Source: Rhizobium sp. Root708
GTDB taxonomy: Bacteria > Pseudomonadota > Alphaproteobacteria > Rhizobiales > Rhizobiaceae
DNA: 64,000 nucleotides
Reading direction: 5' to 3'
Assembly (NCBI RefSeq): GCF_001429725.1
Contig: NZ_LMHV01000004.1
Coordinates: 186,437 to 250,436, forward strand
This document shows, piece by piece, positions 56,240-64,000 of this stretch (positions are counted from its first letter, which is position 1; each line of letters opens with the position of its first letter). The notes beneath the pieces are model-generated. The model saw nothing but the letters and a program-made list of their open reading frames with translations, searched no databases and was not told where the DNA came from. The translations under genes and the position numbers were made by a program.

Positions 56240-58630
56240 TTAGCGCTTCCATTTCCAATCGCGAATTTCCGGCATGTCCTCACCGTACTCGCGGACATAG
56301 GCGTGATGCTCGACGAGCTTTGCCCGCAACTTGTCGAGTGCTGGGGTCGCCTTGTCCTTGAGGCCAGGAATCCGTTCGATCGCCTCCATCGCCAGATGGA
56401 AGCGATCGAGTTCGTTCAGCACGGTCATGTCGAACGGCGTCGTGGTCGTTCCTTCCTCGATATAGCCGCGAACATGGATGTTGCGGTGGTTCGTCCGCCG
56501 GTAGGTCAGGCGGTGTATGAGGTAGGGATAGCCATGGAAGGCGAAGATGACCGGTCGGTCGACGGTGAACAGCCGATCGAAGTCCTCATCGGTGAAACCG
56601 TGCGGATGCTGATCTTTCGATTGCAGTGTCATCAGGTCGACGACGTTGACCACGCGGATTCGCAGATCCGGCACGAGTTCGCGCAGCAGGTCGACGGCAG
56701 CCATGGTTTCCAGCGTCGGCACGTCGCCGGCGCAGGCCATGACGACATCGGGCGAGAGGACGTTGTCGTCGTTTCCGGCCCATTCCCAGGCGCTGGCACC
56801 TGCCTCGCAGTGGCGGATTGCCTCATCCATCGACAGCCACAGCGGCTCGGGCTGCTTGCCGGCGACGATGACATTGACGCGATCGTAGGTCCGCAGGCAG
56901 TGGTCGCCGACCCAGAGAAGCGTGTTGGCGTCCGGCGGGAAATAGACACGGACGATATCGGCCTTCTTGTTGACGACGTGGTCGACGAAACCGGGATCCT
57001 GATGGCTGAAGCCATTGTGGTCCTGCCGCCAGACGTGCGAGGTCAGGAGATAGTTGAGCGACGATATGGGTTTGCGCCATTCGAGATCGCGGGTAACCTT
57101 CAGCCATTTGGCATGCTGGTTGAACATCGAATCGACGATGTGGATGAAGGCTTCGTAGCAGGAGAAGAAGCCGTGGCGTCCAGTCAGCAGATAGCCCTCC
57201 AGCCAGCCCTGGCACAGATGTTCGCTCAGAACCTCCATCACCCTGCCATCGGTGCCGAGGCCGACGTCGTACGGTTTGATCTCCTCCATCCAGACGCGGT
57301 CGGTGACCTCGAAGACGGCGCCGAGCCTGTTCGATGCGGTCTCGTCCGGGGCGAAGATCCGGAAGTTCGACGCGGTGTCGTTCAGTTTCAGCGTGTCGCG
57401 CAGATAGTTGCCGAGAACGGCGGTCGCCTGGACCTCCGGTGCGCCGCGGGAGGTCATTTTCGCCTCGTAGTCCCGGATGCTCGGAACGATGAGCTCCTTG
57501 CGGAGAAGCCCGCCATTCGCGTGCGGGCTGGCGCTCATCCGCTTGTTACCGGTGGCGGCAAGCGCGCGCAGTTCCGGTTGCAGCCGGCCGGATTCGTCGA
57601 AGAGGTCGTTCGGCTGGTAGCTGCGCATCCAGTCTTCCAGGATTCGCCGGTGGCCGTCGTCGCCACGGCAATTGGAGACCGGTACCTGATGGGATCGCCA
57701 GAAACCCTCGACCTTCAGGCCGTCCACCTCCTTCGGGCCGGTCCAACCCTTGGGGCTTCTCATGACGATCATGGGCCAGCGCGGCATTCCGGTCTGGCCC
57801 TTGACGGAGCGGGCTTCCTGCTGGATCGTCCGGATGCGGTCGAAGACCTGATCGAATGTCGCAGCCATCGTGCGGTGCATCTCGGTCGGGTCGCTGCCTT
57901 CGACGAAATACGGCTCGTAGCCATAACCGAGGAAGAGATGGCGGAGATCCTCGTCGCTGTCGCGGCCAAGCACCGTCGGGTTGGCGATCTTGTAGCCGTT
58001 GAGATGCAGGATCGGCAGCACCGCGCCGTCGCGGGCCGGATTGAGGAACTTGTTCGACTGCCAGCTGGCAGCCAGCGGCCCCGTTTCGGCCTCGCCATCG
58101 CCGACGACGCAGGCGACGATCAGATCGGGATTGTCGAAGGCCGCGCCATAGGCGTGAACGAGGGCGTAGCCGAGCTCGCCACCTTCGTGAATCGACCCGG
58201 GAGTTTCAGGCGCCACGTGGCTAGGAATGCCGCCCGGGAAGGAGAACTGGCGGAACAGCTTGCGCATGCCGTCGACGTCCTCGGAGATCTCGGGGTAGAC
58301 CTCGCTGTATGTGCCTTCCAGATAGGTGTTGGCAACGATGCCGGGACCGCCATGGCCCGGGCCGCAGACATAGATGATGTCGAGCGCGCGGGCGCGGATG
58401 ATGCGGTTCAGATGCGCATAGATGAAGTTCAGCCCGGGCGTCGTTCCCCAATGGCCGAGCAGTCGCGGCTTGATGTGCTGTGGCTCTAGCGGCTCGCGGA
58501 GCAGGGGATTGTCCAGCAGATAGATCTGGCCGACGGAGAGGTAGTTCGCAGCGCGCCAATAGCGATCGAGCAGGGCAAGTTCGGCGTCGTCGATCTTCGA
58601 GTCTGTGGATGAAAGCGCATCGTGTTCCAA
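56240..58630 (-). CDS. xfp: xylulose-5-phosphate / fructose-6-phosphate phosphoketolase
   Basis: The start is TTG 58630 with an ideal AAGGAGAATTACC, giving 796 aa, the usual family length; the longer frame into the upstream region is not supported. Phosphoketolase landmarks: [31 protein letters not shown] (TPP), [19 protein letters not shown] (TPP-Mg motif), [12 protein letters not shown] and [26 protein letters not shown] near the C-terminus. Cleaves Xu5P/F6P to acetyl-P plus a triose or tetrose phosphate. Operon with ackA. Confidence 0.96.
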   Translation of the reverse strand: MEHDALSSTDSKIDDAELALLDRYWRAANYLSVGQIYLLDNPLLREPLEPQHIKPRLLGHWGTTPGLNFIYAHLNRIIRARALDIIYVCGPGHGGPGIVANTYLEGTYSEVYPEISEDVDGMRKLFRQFSFPGGIPSHVAPETPGSIHEGGELGYALVHAYGAAFDNPDLIVACVVGDGEAETGPLAASWQSNKFLNPARDGAVLPILHLNGYKIANPTVLGRDSDEDLRHLFLGYGYEPYFVEGSDPTEMHRTMAATFDQVFDRIRTIQQEARSVKGQTGMPRWPMIVMRSPKGWTGPKEVDGLKVEGFWRSHQVPVSNCRGDDGHRRILEDWMRSYQPNDLFDESGRLQPELRALAATGNKRMSASPHANGGLLRKELIVPSIRDYEAKMTSRGAPEVQATAVLGNYLRDTLKLNDTASNFRIFAPDETASNRLGAVFEVTDRVWMEEIKPYDVGLGTDGRVMEVLSEHLCQGWLEGYLLTGRHGFFSCYEAFIHIVDSMFNQHAKWLKVTRDLEWRKPISSLNYLLTSHVWRQDHNGFSHQDPGFVDHVVNKKADIVRVYFPPDANTLLWVGDHCLRTYDRVNVIVAGKQPEPLWLSMDEAIRHCEAGASAWEWAGNDDNVLSPDVVMACAGDVPTLETMAAVDLLRELVPDLRIRVVNVVDLMTLQSKDQHPHGFTDEDFDRLFTVDRPVIFAFHGYPYLIHRLTYRRTNHRNIHVRGYIEEGTTTTPFDMTVLNELDRFHLAMEAIERIPGLKDKATPALDKLRAKLVEHHAYVREYGEDMPEIRDWKWKR

Positions 58631-58991
58631 GGTAATTCTCCTTGTCTCGCAATAAACAATCTCGGTGAAAGCTCGGGTGGCTCTTCGATCGTCTCGGCCG
58701 CAAGGTTGATCGGAGCGGAATATCGATGCGGCCTGGGTTGGTCCTCGTGGTGTTGCGGATGCTCCTTTGGCTTCCTCGTGGCGTCGGCAGGTTGGCGGCA
58801 TCGCCAATCGCTGTCAAATTGTTCTGCGTCAAGATTTCGCGCATGACGCGTTTTGTGAGCGCTATCGGACTGGGCTCAAACGTTTTTGTCTTTCCTGCCT
58901 GCGATTATCGCTCTATCTACGGCTGGCCGGCTCCGAGGCACTCTCCCGCTTCGCCGGCTTCTAATTTCTCGCATTCCTCGTTGGCAGTTTC
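58631..58991. other. intergenic region between xfp and a DHA2 transporter gene
   Basis: 361 bases between divergent genes. It holds the xfp ribosome-binding site and presumably both promoters; no ORF with family features, repeat or tRNA is seen. A run TTTTGTGAGCGCTATCGGACTGGGC at about 58850 has no clear dyad partner. Confidence 0.5.
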
Positions 58992-60428
58992 ATGACCGCG
59001 GTTGAGACGATCGATAAGACAGACGATACGCAGGCGGCGCGTCGGGCGAAGATAGTGGCGCTCGTCGTTGCCGTTTCCTTCTTCATGCAGATCCTGGACG
59101 GAACGATCGTCACGACATCGTTGCCGCAGATGGCAGCGAGCTTCGGCGTGCAGCCCGTGTCGATGAGCATCGGCATCACCGTCTACATGCTGACCATGGC
59201 GGCGTTCATCCCGTTGTCGGGGTGGCTTGGCGATCGCTACGGCGCGCGTCGCGTCTTCATGGCGTCGATCGCGGTGTTCACACTGGCGTCGCTGTTTTGC
59301 GGGCTGTCGCACGGTCTGATCGAGTTCGTGCTTGCTCGGGCGGTCCAAGGTATGGGCAGCGCGCTGATGACGCCCGTTGGGCGCATCATCGTTCTCAAGA
59401 ACGCGCGCAAATCCGAGCTGGTGCAGGCGATCGCACTCATCACCTGGCCGGCGCTTACCGCCCCTGTCGTCGGGCCGCTGCTTGGAGGTTTCATCACGAC
59501 CTATGCCAGCTGGCATTGGAATTTCCTGATCAACCTGCCGATCGGCATTCTGGGCATGGCGCTGGTCTGGCGTTTCGTTCCCGAGCAAAGGGAAGAGAAC
59601 GTCGGCAGGCTCGATGTCCGCGGCTTCATCCTGAGTGCCGCCGGATTGACCTTGCTTCTCGCCGCGTTGGAGCTGTCGGTGAAATGGGATGGTGGCATCG
59701 CGCCGATCGCGCTGATGCTGGTTGCCGGCATCGTTCTCTCCGTGATGGCGACACGGCATTTTCTGAGAGTGGCCAATCCGCTGCTCGATCTCTCGGCATT
59801 CAAGGTTCATACCTATGCAATCGCAACGCTGTCGGCCGGTACCGCGAGCCGCGTCGCCATCAATGCGACGCCGTTTCTGCTGCCGCTGCTCTTCCAGCTT
59901 GGCTTCGGCCTGAGTTCGATCGAAGCGGGCGCCTATCTGCTTGTGTATTTCCTTGGCAATCTCGGCATGAAGACGGTCACGACGCCGTTGCTGGCCAAGC
60001 TCGGCTTTCGCACGGTGCTGTTCTTCAACGGCATGATTGCGGCCCTGTCGATCATCGGCTGTGGGTTCCTGACGCCCGAGACATCGCGCGTCGTGACCTA
60101 CGCCTTGCTGTTTGTCGCCGGTCTGTCGCGGTCCATGGAGTTCACGGCGCTGAATACGCTCGCTTTCGCGGACATCAACCCGGCGCAGCGCAGTTCGGCC
60201 TCGACGCTGTCGAGCATGCTTCAGCAGGTCTCCATGCTGCTGGGTGTTGCAATCGCTGCTGCTGTACTCAATGTTTCAGTTTCGCTACGTGGTCTCGACG
60301 GTCCCGGCCTCATCGATTTCCGGCTGGCTTTCGCCGTGATCGGGGCGATCGGGATAGTTTCGTCCTTCCGATTTCTGCAATTGGCGCGTGATGCAGGGGC
60401 GGAGGTTTCAGGCCATAAGCGCGGTTAA
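58992..60428 (+). CDS. DHA2 family (14-TM) MFS transporter
   Basis: A 478-aa EmrB/QacA-like transporter: FMQILDGTIVTTSLPQMA (motif D1), GWLGDRYGARRVFM (motif A), VLARAVQGMGSALMTPVGRII (motif C-like), LITWPALTAPVVGPLLGG. 14 helices expected. Substrate not inferable; drug or acid efflux is usual. ATG start at 58992 without a strong Shine-Dalgarno. Not closely similar to the DHA2 exporter at 17749-19188. Confidence 0.88.
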   Translation: MTAVETIDKTDDTQAARRAKIVALVVAVSFFMQILDGTIVTTSLPQMAASFGVQPVSMSIGITVYMLTMAAFIPLSGWLGDRYGARRVFMASIAVFTLASLFCGLSHGLIEFVLARAVQGMGSALMTPVGRIIVLKNARKSELVQAIALITWPALTAPVVGPLLGGFITTYASWHWNFLINLPIGILGMALVWRFVPEQREENVGRLDVRGFILSAAGLTLLLAALELSVKWDGGIAPIALMLVAGIVLSVMATRHFLRVANPLLDLSAFKVHTYAIATLSAGTASRVAINATPFLLPLLFQLGFGLSSIEAGAYLLVYFLGNLGMKTVTTPLLAKLGFRTVLFFNGMIAALSIIGCGFLTPETSRVVTYALLFVAGLSRSMEFTALNTLAFADINPAQRSSASTLSSMLQQVSMLLGVAIAAAVLNVSVSLRGLDGPGLIDFRLAFAVIGAIGIVSSFRFLQLARDAGAEVSGHKRG

Positions 60429-60508
60429 GGTCCGTTTCGCCTTTCTGTCGCCTTTCTCCTATGAAAAGCAGGCGCTCACTCTGACAAACCGACCCAAGCG
60501 GGGACATT

Positions 60509-63055
60509 TTGCGGCTGACAAACATTCTCGTTCGGAGCTTTTTCTTTCTCGCAATGGCTGCAGCCGGTGCGGGTCTTATTCATGCGCAGACGCTTCAGCC
60601 GCAGCCCGCGCCATCGCAGGCTGAGCAACAGCAGCCGGTAGAAGCCGGAAAGCTTGCGAGCACGGCGGTCGAACAGGCGGCAAAGGATCTGGAGAAAGCG
60701 AAGGCCGCTCTCGCTTCGCTGCAGGGCAGCGTCACGCAGGGGGCTGACGACGACGACGCGCTCGTCGCGATTGCCGGCAAGGCCGATCAACTCAACCGTT
60801 CGGCTGCCACGATCACCGGCAGCTTCGGACCGCGGCTCGATCAGATCAAGGCGCGTCTTGCCGAACTCGGTGAGCCTCCAAAGGATGGGCAACCGCCCGA
60901 AGCCGAGATCGTCACGACGGAGCGCAACTCCCTGACAGCGGAGCGGGCGCAGATCAACGCGATAACGGGTGACGCCGACAATCTCACGGCCGCCGTCAGC
61001 AAGCTCATGAACGAGATCGTCCAGCTTCGCCGGACGCTTTTCGCCGATACGCTGCTTCGCCGCACGGATATTTCAGCCTCCGTTCTCGATGATGCCGCAA
61101 GTGCGTTCACGCAGGAACTGACCGCGTTTTCGCAGGCCCTGACGAGCTGGCTCGGCTTCGTTCTCAAATTCAAGAGCATGGCTTTTCTTGCCGCGATCTT
61201 CATGTCGCTGGCGATGGCTCTCATCCTGCTGTCCGGCGCTTACCGGGTCTTCGGCCACTACCTCCAGCGCAGGGAAACCAACGAGCAGCCGTCCTATATC
61301 AGCCGTCTGTCCATTGCGTTCTGGTCGACGCTGATCCGAAGCTTTTCGCTCGCGGCGCTGCTGGTCTCATCTTATTTCTTCCTCGACAGCTTCAACGTGC
61401 TGCGACCCGACATTGCGCCTGTCATCGGTTCGCTCTTCGGGGCGATCGGTCTCGTCTATTTCGTTCGGCGCTTCACCAATGCGGTGTTCGCACCGGCGGA
61501 GCCCCACTGGCGCCTGGTAAAGCTCTCCAATCGCGGCGCAAGCTCGCTCGGCGCATGCCTGCTCGCGATGGCCATCGTTCATGCTCTCGATTTCTTCTTC
61601 GGCAGCATCAGTGAGGCGATGGGCTCTCCTCTCGTCCTGACCGTGGTTCGAAGCCTGGTGGCCGCGCTGATCATCGGGCTGATCCTGATCGCGGCATCGT
61701 TCGGGCGACCGATGCTGGCGCGGAACGGCGACCCTGATGCGCCGGGCCGCCATTGGCCACGCGGAATGGCGATCATCCTGCGCGTACTCGGCGCCGGACT
61801 GATCATTGCGGCGGTGACTGGCTACGTAGGCCTGGCGCGCTTCGTGGCGTCGCAGCTGATCGTAACCGGTGCGATCGTGGTCACGACCTATATCGGGCTG
61901 TTGTCCGGCAAGGCGATCTCCCGTACCGAGACGTTCGGCGATACGATGCCGGGACGCTTCCTGGCGCGGCGTTTCAAGCTCGGGCCTGTGGCCGTCGACC
62001 AGGTGGGGCTGCTCGTCGGCTTTCTGATCTACGGCGTTGCTCTGGCGACCGGAATTCCGCTGATCCTGCTGCTTTGGGGCTTCCATGTGCAGGATCTCGT
62101 ACTGATCACCTACCGCCTGTTCACCGAGGTGCGGCTTGGCGGGATCACGATTTCCCTGCTTGGTATCGTGACCGGCATCGTGTTGTTTGCTTTCGGCTAT
62201 CTGCTGACGCGCTGGGTCCAGCGTTGGCTCGATGGCAACGTCATGGCGCGGAGCCATGTCGATCTCGGCGTGCGCAACTCGGTCAAGACGGGTATCGGCT
62301 ACCTCGGCGTCGGCATCGCGGCCTTGATCGGCGTGTCCGCCGCGGGCCTCGATCTCTCAAGCTTCGCGCTCTTCGCGTCCGCCCTTTCGGTCGGTATCGG
62401 TTTCGGCCTGCAGAACATCGTTTCGAATTTCGTCTCCGGCCTCATTCTTCTGGTCGAACGGCCGTTCAAGGTCGGCGACCATGTCGTATCAGGCACCGCG
62501 GAAGGGATCGTGAAGCGCATCTCCGTGCGCGCGACGGAGATCGAGACGTTCCGCAAGCAGTCGATCATTGTTCCGAACTCGGAGCTCATCAACGCGCAGG
62601 TGGGCAACTGGACGCACCGCAATAAGATGGGGCGCTCCGAGATCCCGGTTTCCGTCAGCTATCATTCCGACCCGCAAGCGGTGATGGATATTCTGCTTGA
62701 GCTCGTGAACGCCGTGCCGCTGGTCCTGCGGAATCCCGAGCCGCATGTCGAATTCCTGCGCTTCGGACCTTATTCGCTCGATTTCGAACTGCGCTTCATG
62801 CTGGCCGACATGGGCGACGGCATGAAGGTGCGCAACGACCTGCGCATTGCGATCCTCAAGCGCTTCCGCGCAGACGGCATTGAAATCCCTCTGCCGCAGA
62901 GCGACGTCGTATTTCACCGTCCGCCCGATATTATCGGCGCGGAGCCGGAGCCCGCCGATATCGAGAAGCCGGAACCGGAGGCTGAGATCGACGAGGACGA
63001 TGGTCGCGTTCGCCGGCTGCGGAGCAAGACGGCCGATGGCAACGCCAAGAGCTGA
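60509..63055 (+). CDS. DUF3772 / MscS mechanosensitive channel
   Basis: An 848-aa protein with a Sec signal (FFFLAMAAAGAGLIHAQ), a long periplasmic helical DUF3772 region (about 45-205, EKAKAALASLQGS...), some 10 membrane helices, and a C-terminal MscS core (about 610-800): VGIGFGLQNIVSNFVSGLILL is the pore helix TM3, then ERPFKVGDHV and IIVPNSELINAQVGNWTH of the beta domain. An acidic C-tail follows. Large MscS homologs with DUF3772 are typical of alphaproteobacteria and protect against hypo-osmotic shock. TTG start after GCGGGGACA. Confidence 0.9.
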   Translation: MRLTNILVRSFFFLAMAAAGAGLIHAQTLQPQPAPSQAEQQQPVEAGKLASTAVEQAAKDLEKAKAALASLQGSVTQGADDDDALVAIAGKADQLNRSAATITGSFGPRLDQIKARLAELGEPPKDGQPPEAEIVTTERNSLTAERAQINAITGDADNLTAAVSKLMNEIVQLRRTLFADTLLRRTDISASVLDDAASAFTQELTAFSQALTSWLGFVLKFKSMAFLAAIFMSLAMALILLSGAYRVFGHYLQRRETNEQPSYISRLSIAFWSTLIRSFSLAALLVSSYFFLDSFNVLRPDIAPVIGSLFGAIGLVYFVRRFTNAVFAPAEPHWRLVKLSNRGASSLGACLLAMAIVHALDFFFGSISEAMGSPLVLTVVRSLVAALIIGLILIAASFGRPMLARNGDPDAPGRHWPRGMAIILRVLGAGLIIAAVTGYVGLARFVASQLIVTGAIVVTTYIGLLSGKAISRTETFGDTMPGRFLARRFKLGPVAVDQVGLLVGFLIYGVALATGIPLILLLWGFHVQDLVLITYRLFTEVRLGGITISLLGIVTGIVLFAFGYLLTRWVQRWLDGNVMARSHVDLGVRNSVKTGIGYLGVGIAALIGVSAAGLDLSSFALFASALSVGIGFGLQNIVSNFVSGLILLVERPFKVGDHVVSGTAEGIVKRISVRATEIETFRKQSIIVPNSELINAQVGNWTHRNKMGRSEIPVSVSYHSDPQAVMDILLELVNAVPLVLRNPEPHVEFLRFGPYSLDFELRFMLADMGDGMKVRNDLRIAILKRFRADGIEIPLPQSDVVFHRPPDIIGAEPEPADIEKPEPEAEIDEDDGRVRRLRSKTADGNAKS

Positions 63056-63229
63056 CGGCTCCCCGGCTTTTCAACTAGCATAGTATTTTAAGCATGTTTT
63101 GAAGAAACCAGCGGCGGCCGTGGTTGCCGCGGGTTTGGCGCGCGTTCCGCGAGCATCAATTAATACTTATTCAAGTCGCCTACGATACCGATTTGGGACG
63201 GGACAGGCGTTTTATTAAAAGGTTTGGAA

Positions 63230-64000
63230 ATGGCGTTTCTGGGAATTTCGGGCATGCAATATTCGGCCAGCATGTTTGCGGATGCACGCATCGTCCTTGC
63301 TGAGGATTCGAACGTCTTCACATCGATGGTCAGCAAGCGATTGAAGGAACTCTTCAATATCGACGTGGAGATCTGCAGGAGTTTCGAGGAGTTGCAGCTC
63401 TGCTACGACAAGTCGACCCATCCGATCACGCTTGCGGTTTCGAACATCAATCTGCCGGGCGCAGAGAACGGCGAGGCACTTGAGTATCTCGTGGATCTGA
63501 GCATCCCGACCATCGTCTTTACCGGTACCTTCCAGGACGGCATGCGCGACAAGCTGATGGCGAAGGACATCGTCGACTATATCCTCAAGGATAACGTCTT
63601 TGCCGTCGATCTCCTCGCAGAAGCGATCTGCCGCTTTCTGACGAACCACCGCCACCACGTCCTCATCGTCGACGACAGCCCGACGGCGCGTGCGCTGCTT
63701 TCCAGCCGCCTCAAGCGCTACAATTTCCGGGTCAGCACAGCTGAGAACGGCGCCAAGGCGCTTGAGACGCTGAAGGCCAATCGCGACATCGGCCTGATGG
63801 TCACCGACTACAACATGCCCGATATCGATGGCTTCGAGCTGACGCGGCGCATTCGCGCCAGCATCGGCTCGCATGAGTTGCGGATTATAGGCGTCTCGTC
63901 GTCATCCAACCGGCTGTTGTCGGCGCGATTCCTCAAGGCTGGTGGCAACGACTTCATGTTGCGTCCGTTCATCGACGAAGAATTCTACTGCCGCGTCAAT
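63230..64000 (+). CDS. two-receiver signalling protein, 3' end outside the window
   Basis: Start ATG 63230, preceded by AAAAGGTTTGGAA. 257 codons are visible and the frame stays open at the window edge. REC1 (about 20-135): VLAEDSNVF acidic pair, IVFTGTF (Thr) and YILKDN (Lys), but the phospho-acceptor position reads VSNINLPG, with Asn in place of Asp. REC2 (about 142-257): VLIVDDSPTARALL and VTDYNMPDIDGFE with a normal Asp. REC-REC N-termini like this are usual for rhizobial PleD-like diguanylate cyclases, so a GGDEF output domain probably follows beyond the window (inference). Confidence 0.85.
   Translation, partial: MAFLGISGMQYSASMFADARIVLAEDSNVFTSMVSKRLKELFNIDVEICRSFEELQLCYDKSTHPITLAVSNINLPGAENGEALEYLVDLSIPTIVFTGTFQDGMRDKLMAKDIVDYILKDNVFAVDLLAEAICRFLTNHRHHVLIVDDSPTARALLSSRLKRYNFRVSTAENGAKALETLKANRDIGLMVTDYNMPDIDGFELTRRIRASIGSHELRIIGVSSSSNRLLSARFLKAGGNDFMLRPFIDEEFYCRVN

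Noticed and set aside
56303..58489. 728-codon plus-strand open frame opposite phosphoketolase
   Set aside because: A GC-rich codon-position shadow of xfp; the minus-strand frame has complete phosphoketolase motifs.

Overview
The window looks like a replicon segment of an alphaproteobacterium of the Rhizobiaceae (Rhizobium/Agrobacterium/Ensifer/Shinella relatives). Reasons: GC-rich codon use, small families typical of rhizobia (DUF3008, DUF982, DUF1515), an NDUFS4-like complex I accessory protein, EcfG-type general-stress promoters (GGAAC-N17-GTT), a RIME-like intergenic palindromic mosaic, and phosphoketolase next to acetate kinase. This assignment rests on protein families read by eye, not on a database search.

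The left 29.15 kb appears to be accessory DNA. It ends at a 48-bp copy of the 3' half of a tRNA-Lys(CTT) gene (29104-29151), which is how the distal end of an element integrated in a tRNA gene looks. Its orientation predicts that the element lies to the left, and the content agrees. 1-2.2 kb: a tandemly duplicated Ser/Lys/Gly-rich small gene with an EcfG promoter, a decapitated flavodoxin gene, DUF3008 and a haloacid-dehalogenase-like hydrolase. 2.5-5.5 kb: a PAS-PAS hybrid histidine kinase and an NAD(P)-binding oxidoreductase. 5.7-10.1 kb: a PHB-depolymerase-like esterase, three Nudix hydrolases and a CYTH-CHAD triphosphatase (phosphate-chain chemistry). 10.2-17.6 kb: a tightly overlapping operon whose products nearly all carry export signals (Tat-AKR, DUF4405 cytochrome b, cytochrome P460, cupin, carboxymuconolactone decarboxylase, Tat-hydrolase), then a GNAT, a secreted esterase and a LysR regulator. 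17.7-21.1 kb: a DHA2 exporter and two aldo/keto reductases. 21.3-25.1 kb: the periplasmic aldehyde oxidoreductase PaoABC. 25.2-28.4 kb: relics (gutted XdhC, frameshifted MocA-like gene, headless LysR, ligD fragment) mixed with small unknown genes.

The most system-like part is 10.2-25.1 kb. Three copies of ATTAG-N3-TCCTTAT, a LysR-type T-N11-A box, lie upstream of the periplasmic operon, upstream of the secreted esterase, and between lysR and the exporter. This suggests one LysR regulon that handles a reactive aldehyde, lactone or aromatic compound across the cell envelope.

From 29.2 kb to the end the content looks like housekeeping sequence: MFS transporter, hydroxypyruvate-isomerase-like protein, adenylate cyclase, tRNA-Glu, M15 lipoprotein, GloA, double cold-shock protein with DUF192, HD hydrolase, methyltransferase, tRNA-Pro, EptA-like transferase, NDUFS4-like protein, tRNA-Arg, metallophosphatase, SDR, Fsr with AraC, GlpD, M20 amidohydrolase, SGNH-like protein, CBS-BON, AckA-Xfp, DHA2 transporter, DUF3772-MscS channel, and the start of a REC-REC protein running off the right edge. 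A second small accessory patch (33.6-36.5 kb) holds a wrecked autotransporter gene split by a ~1-kb insert (57-aa ORF, DUF982, MazG-like) and a frameshifted DUF4087 gene.
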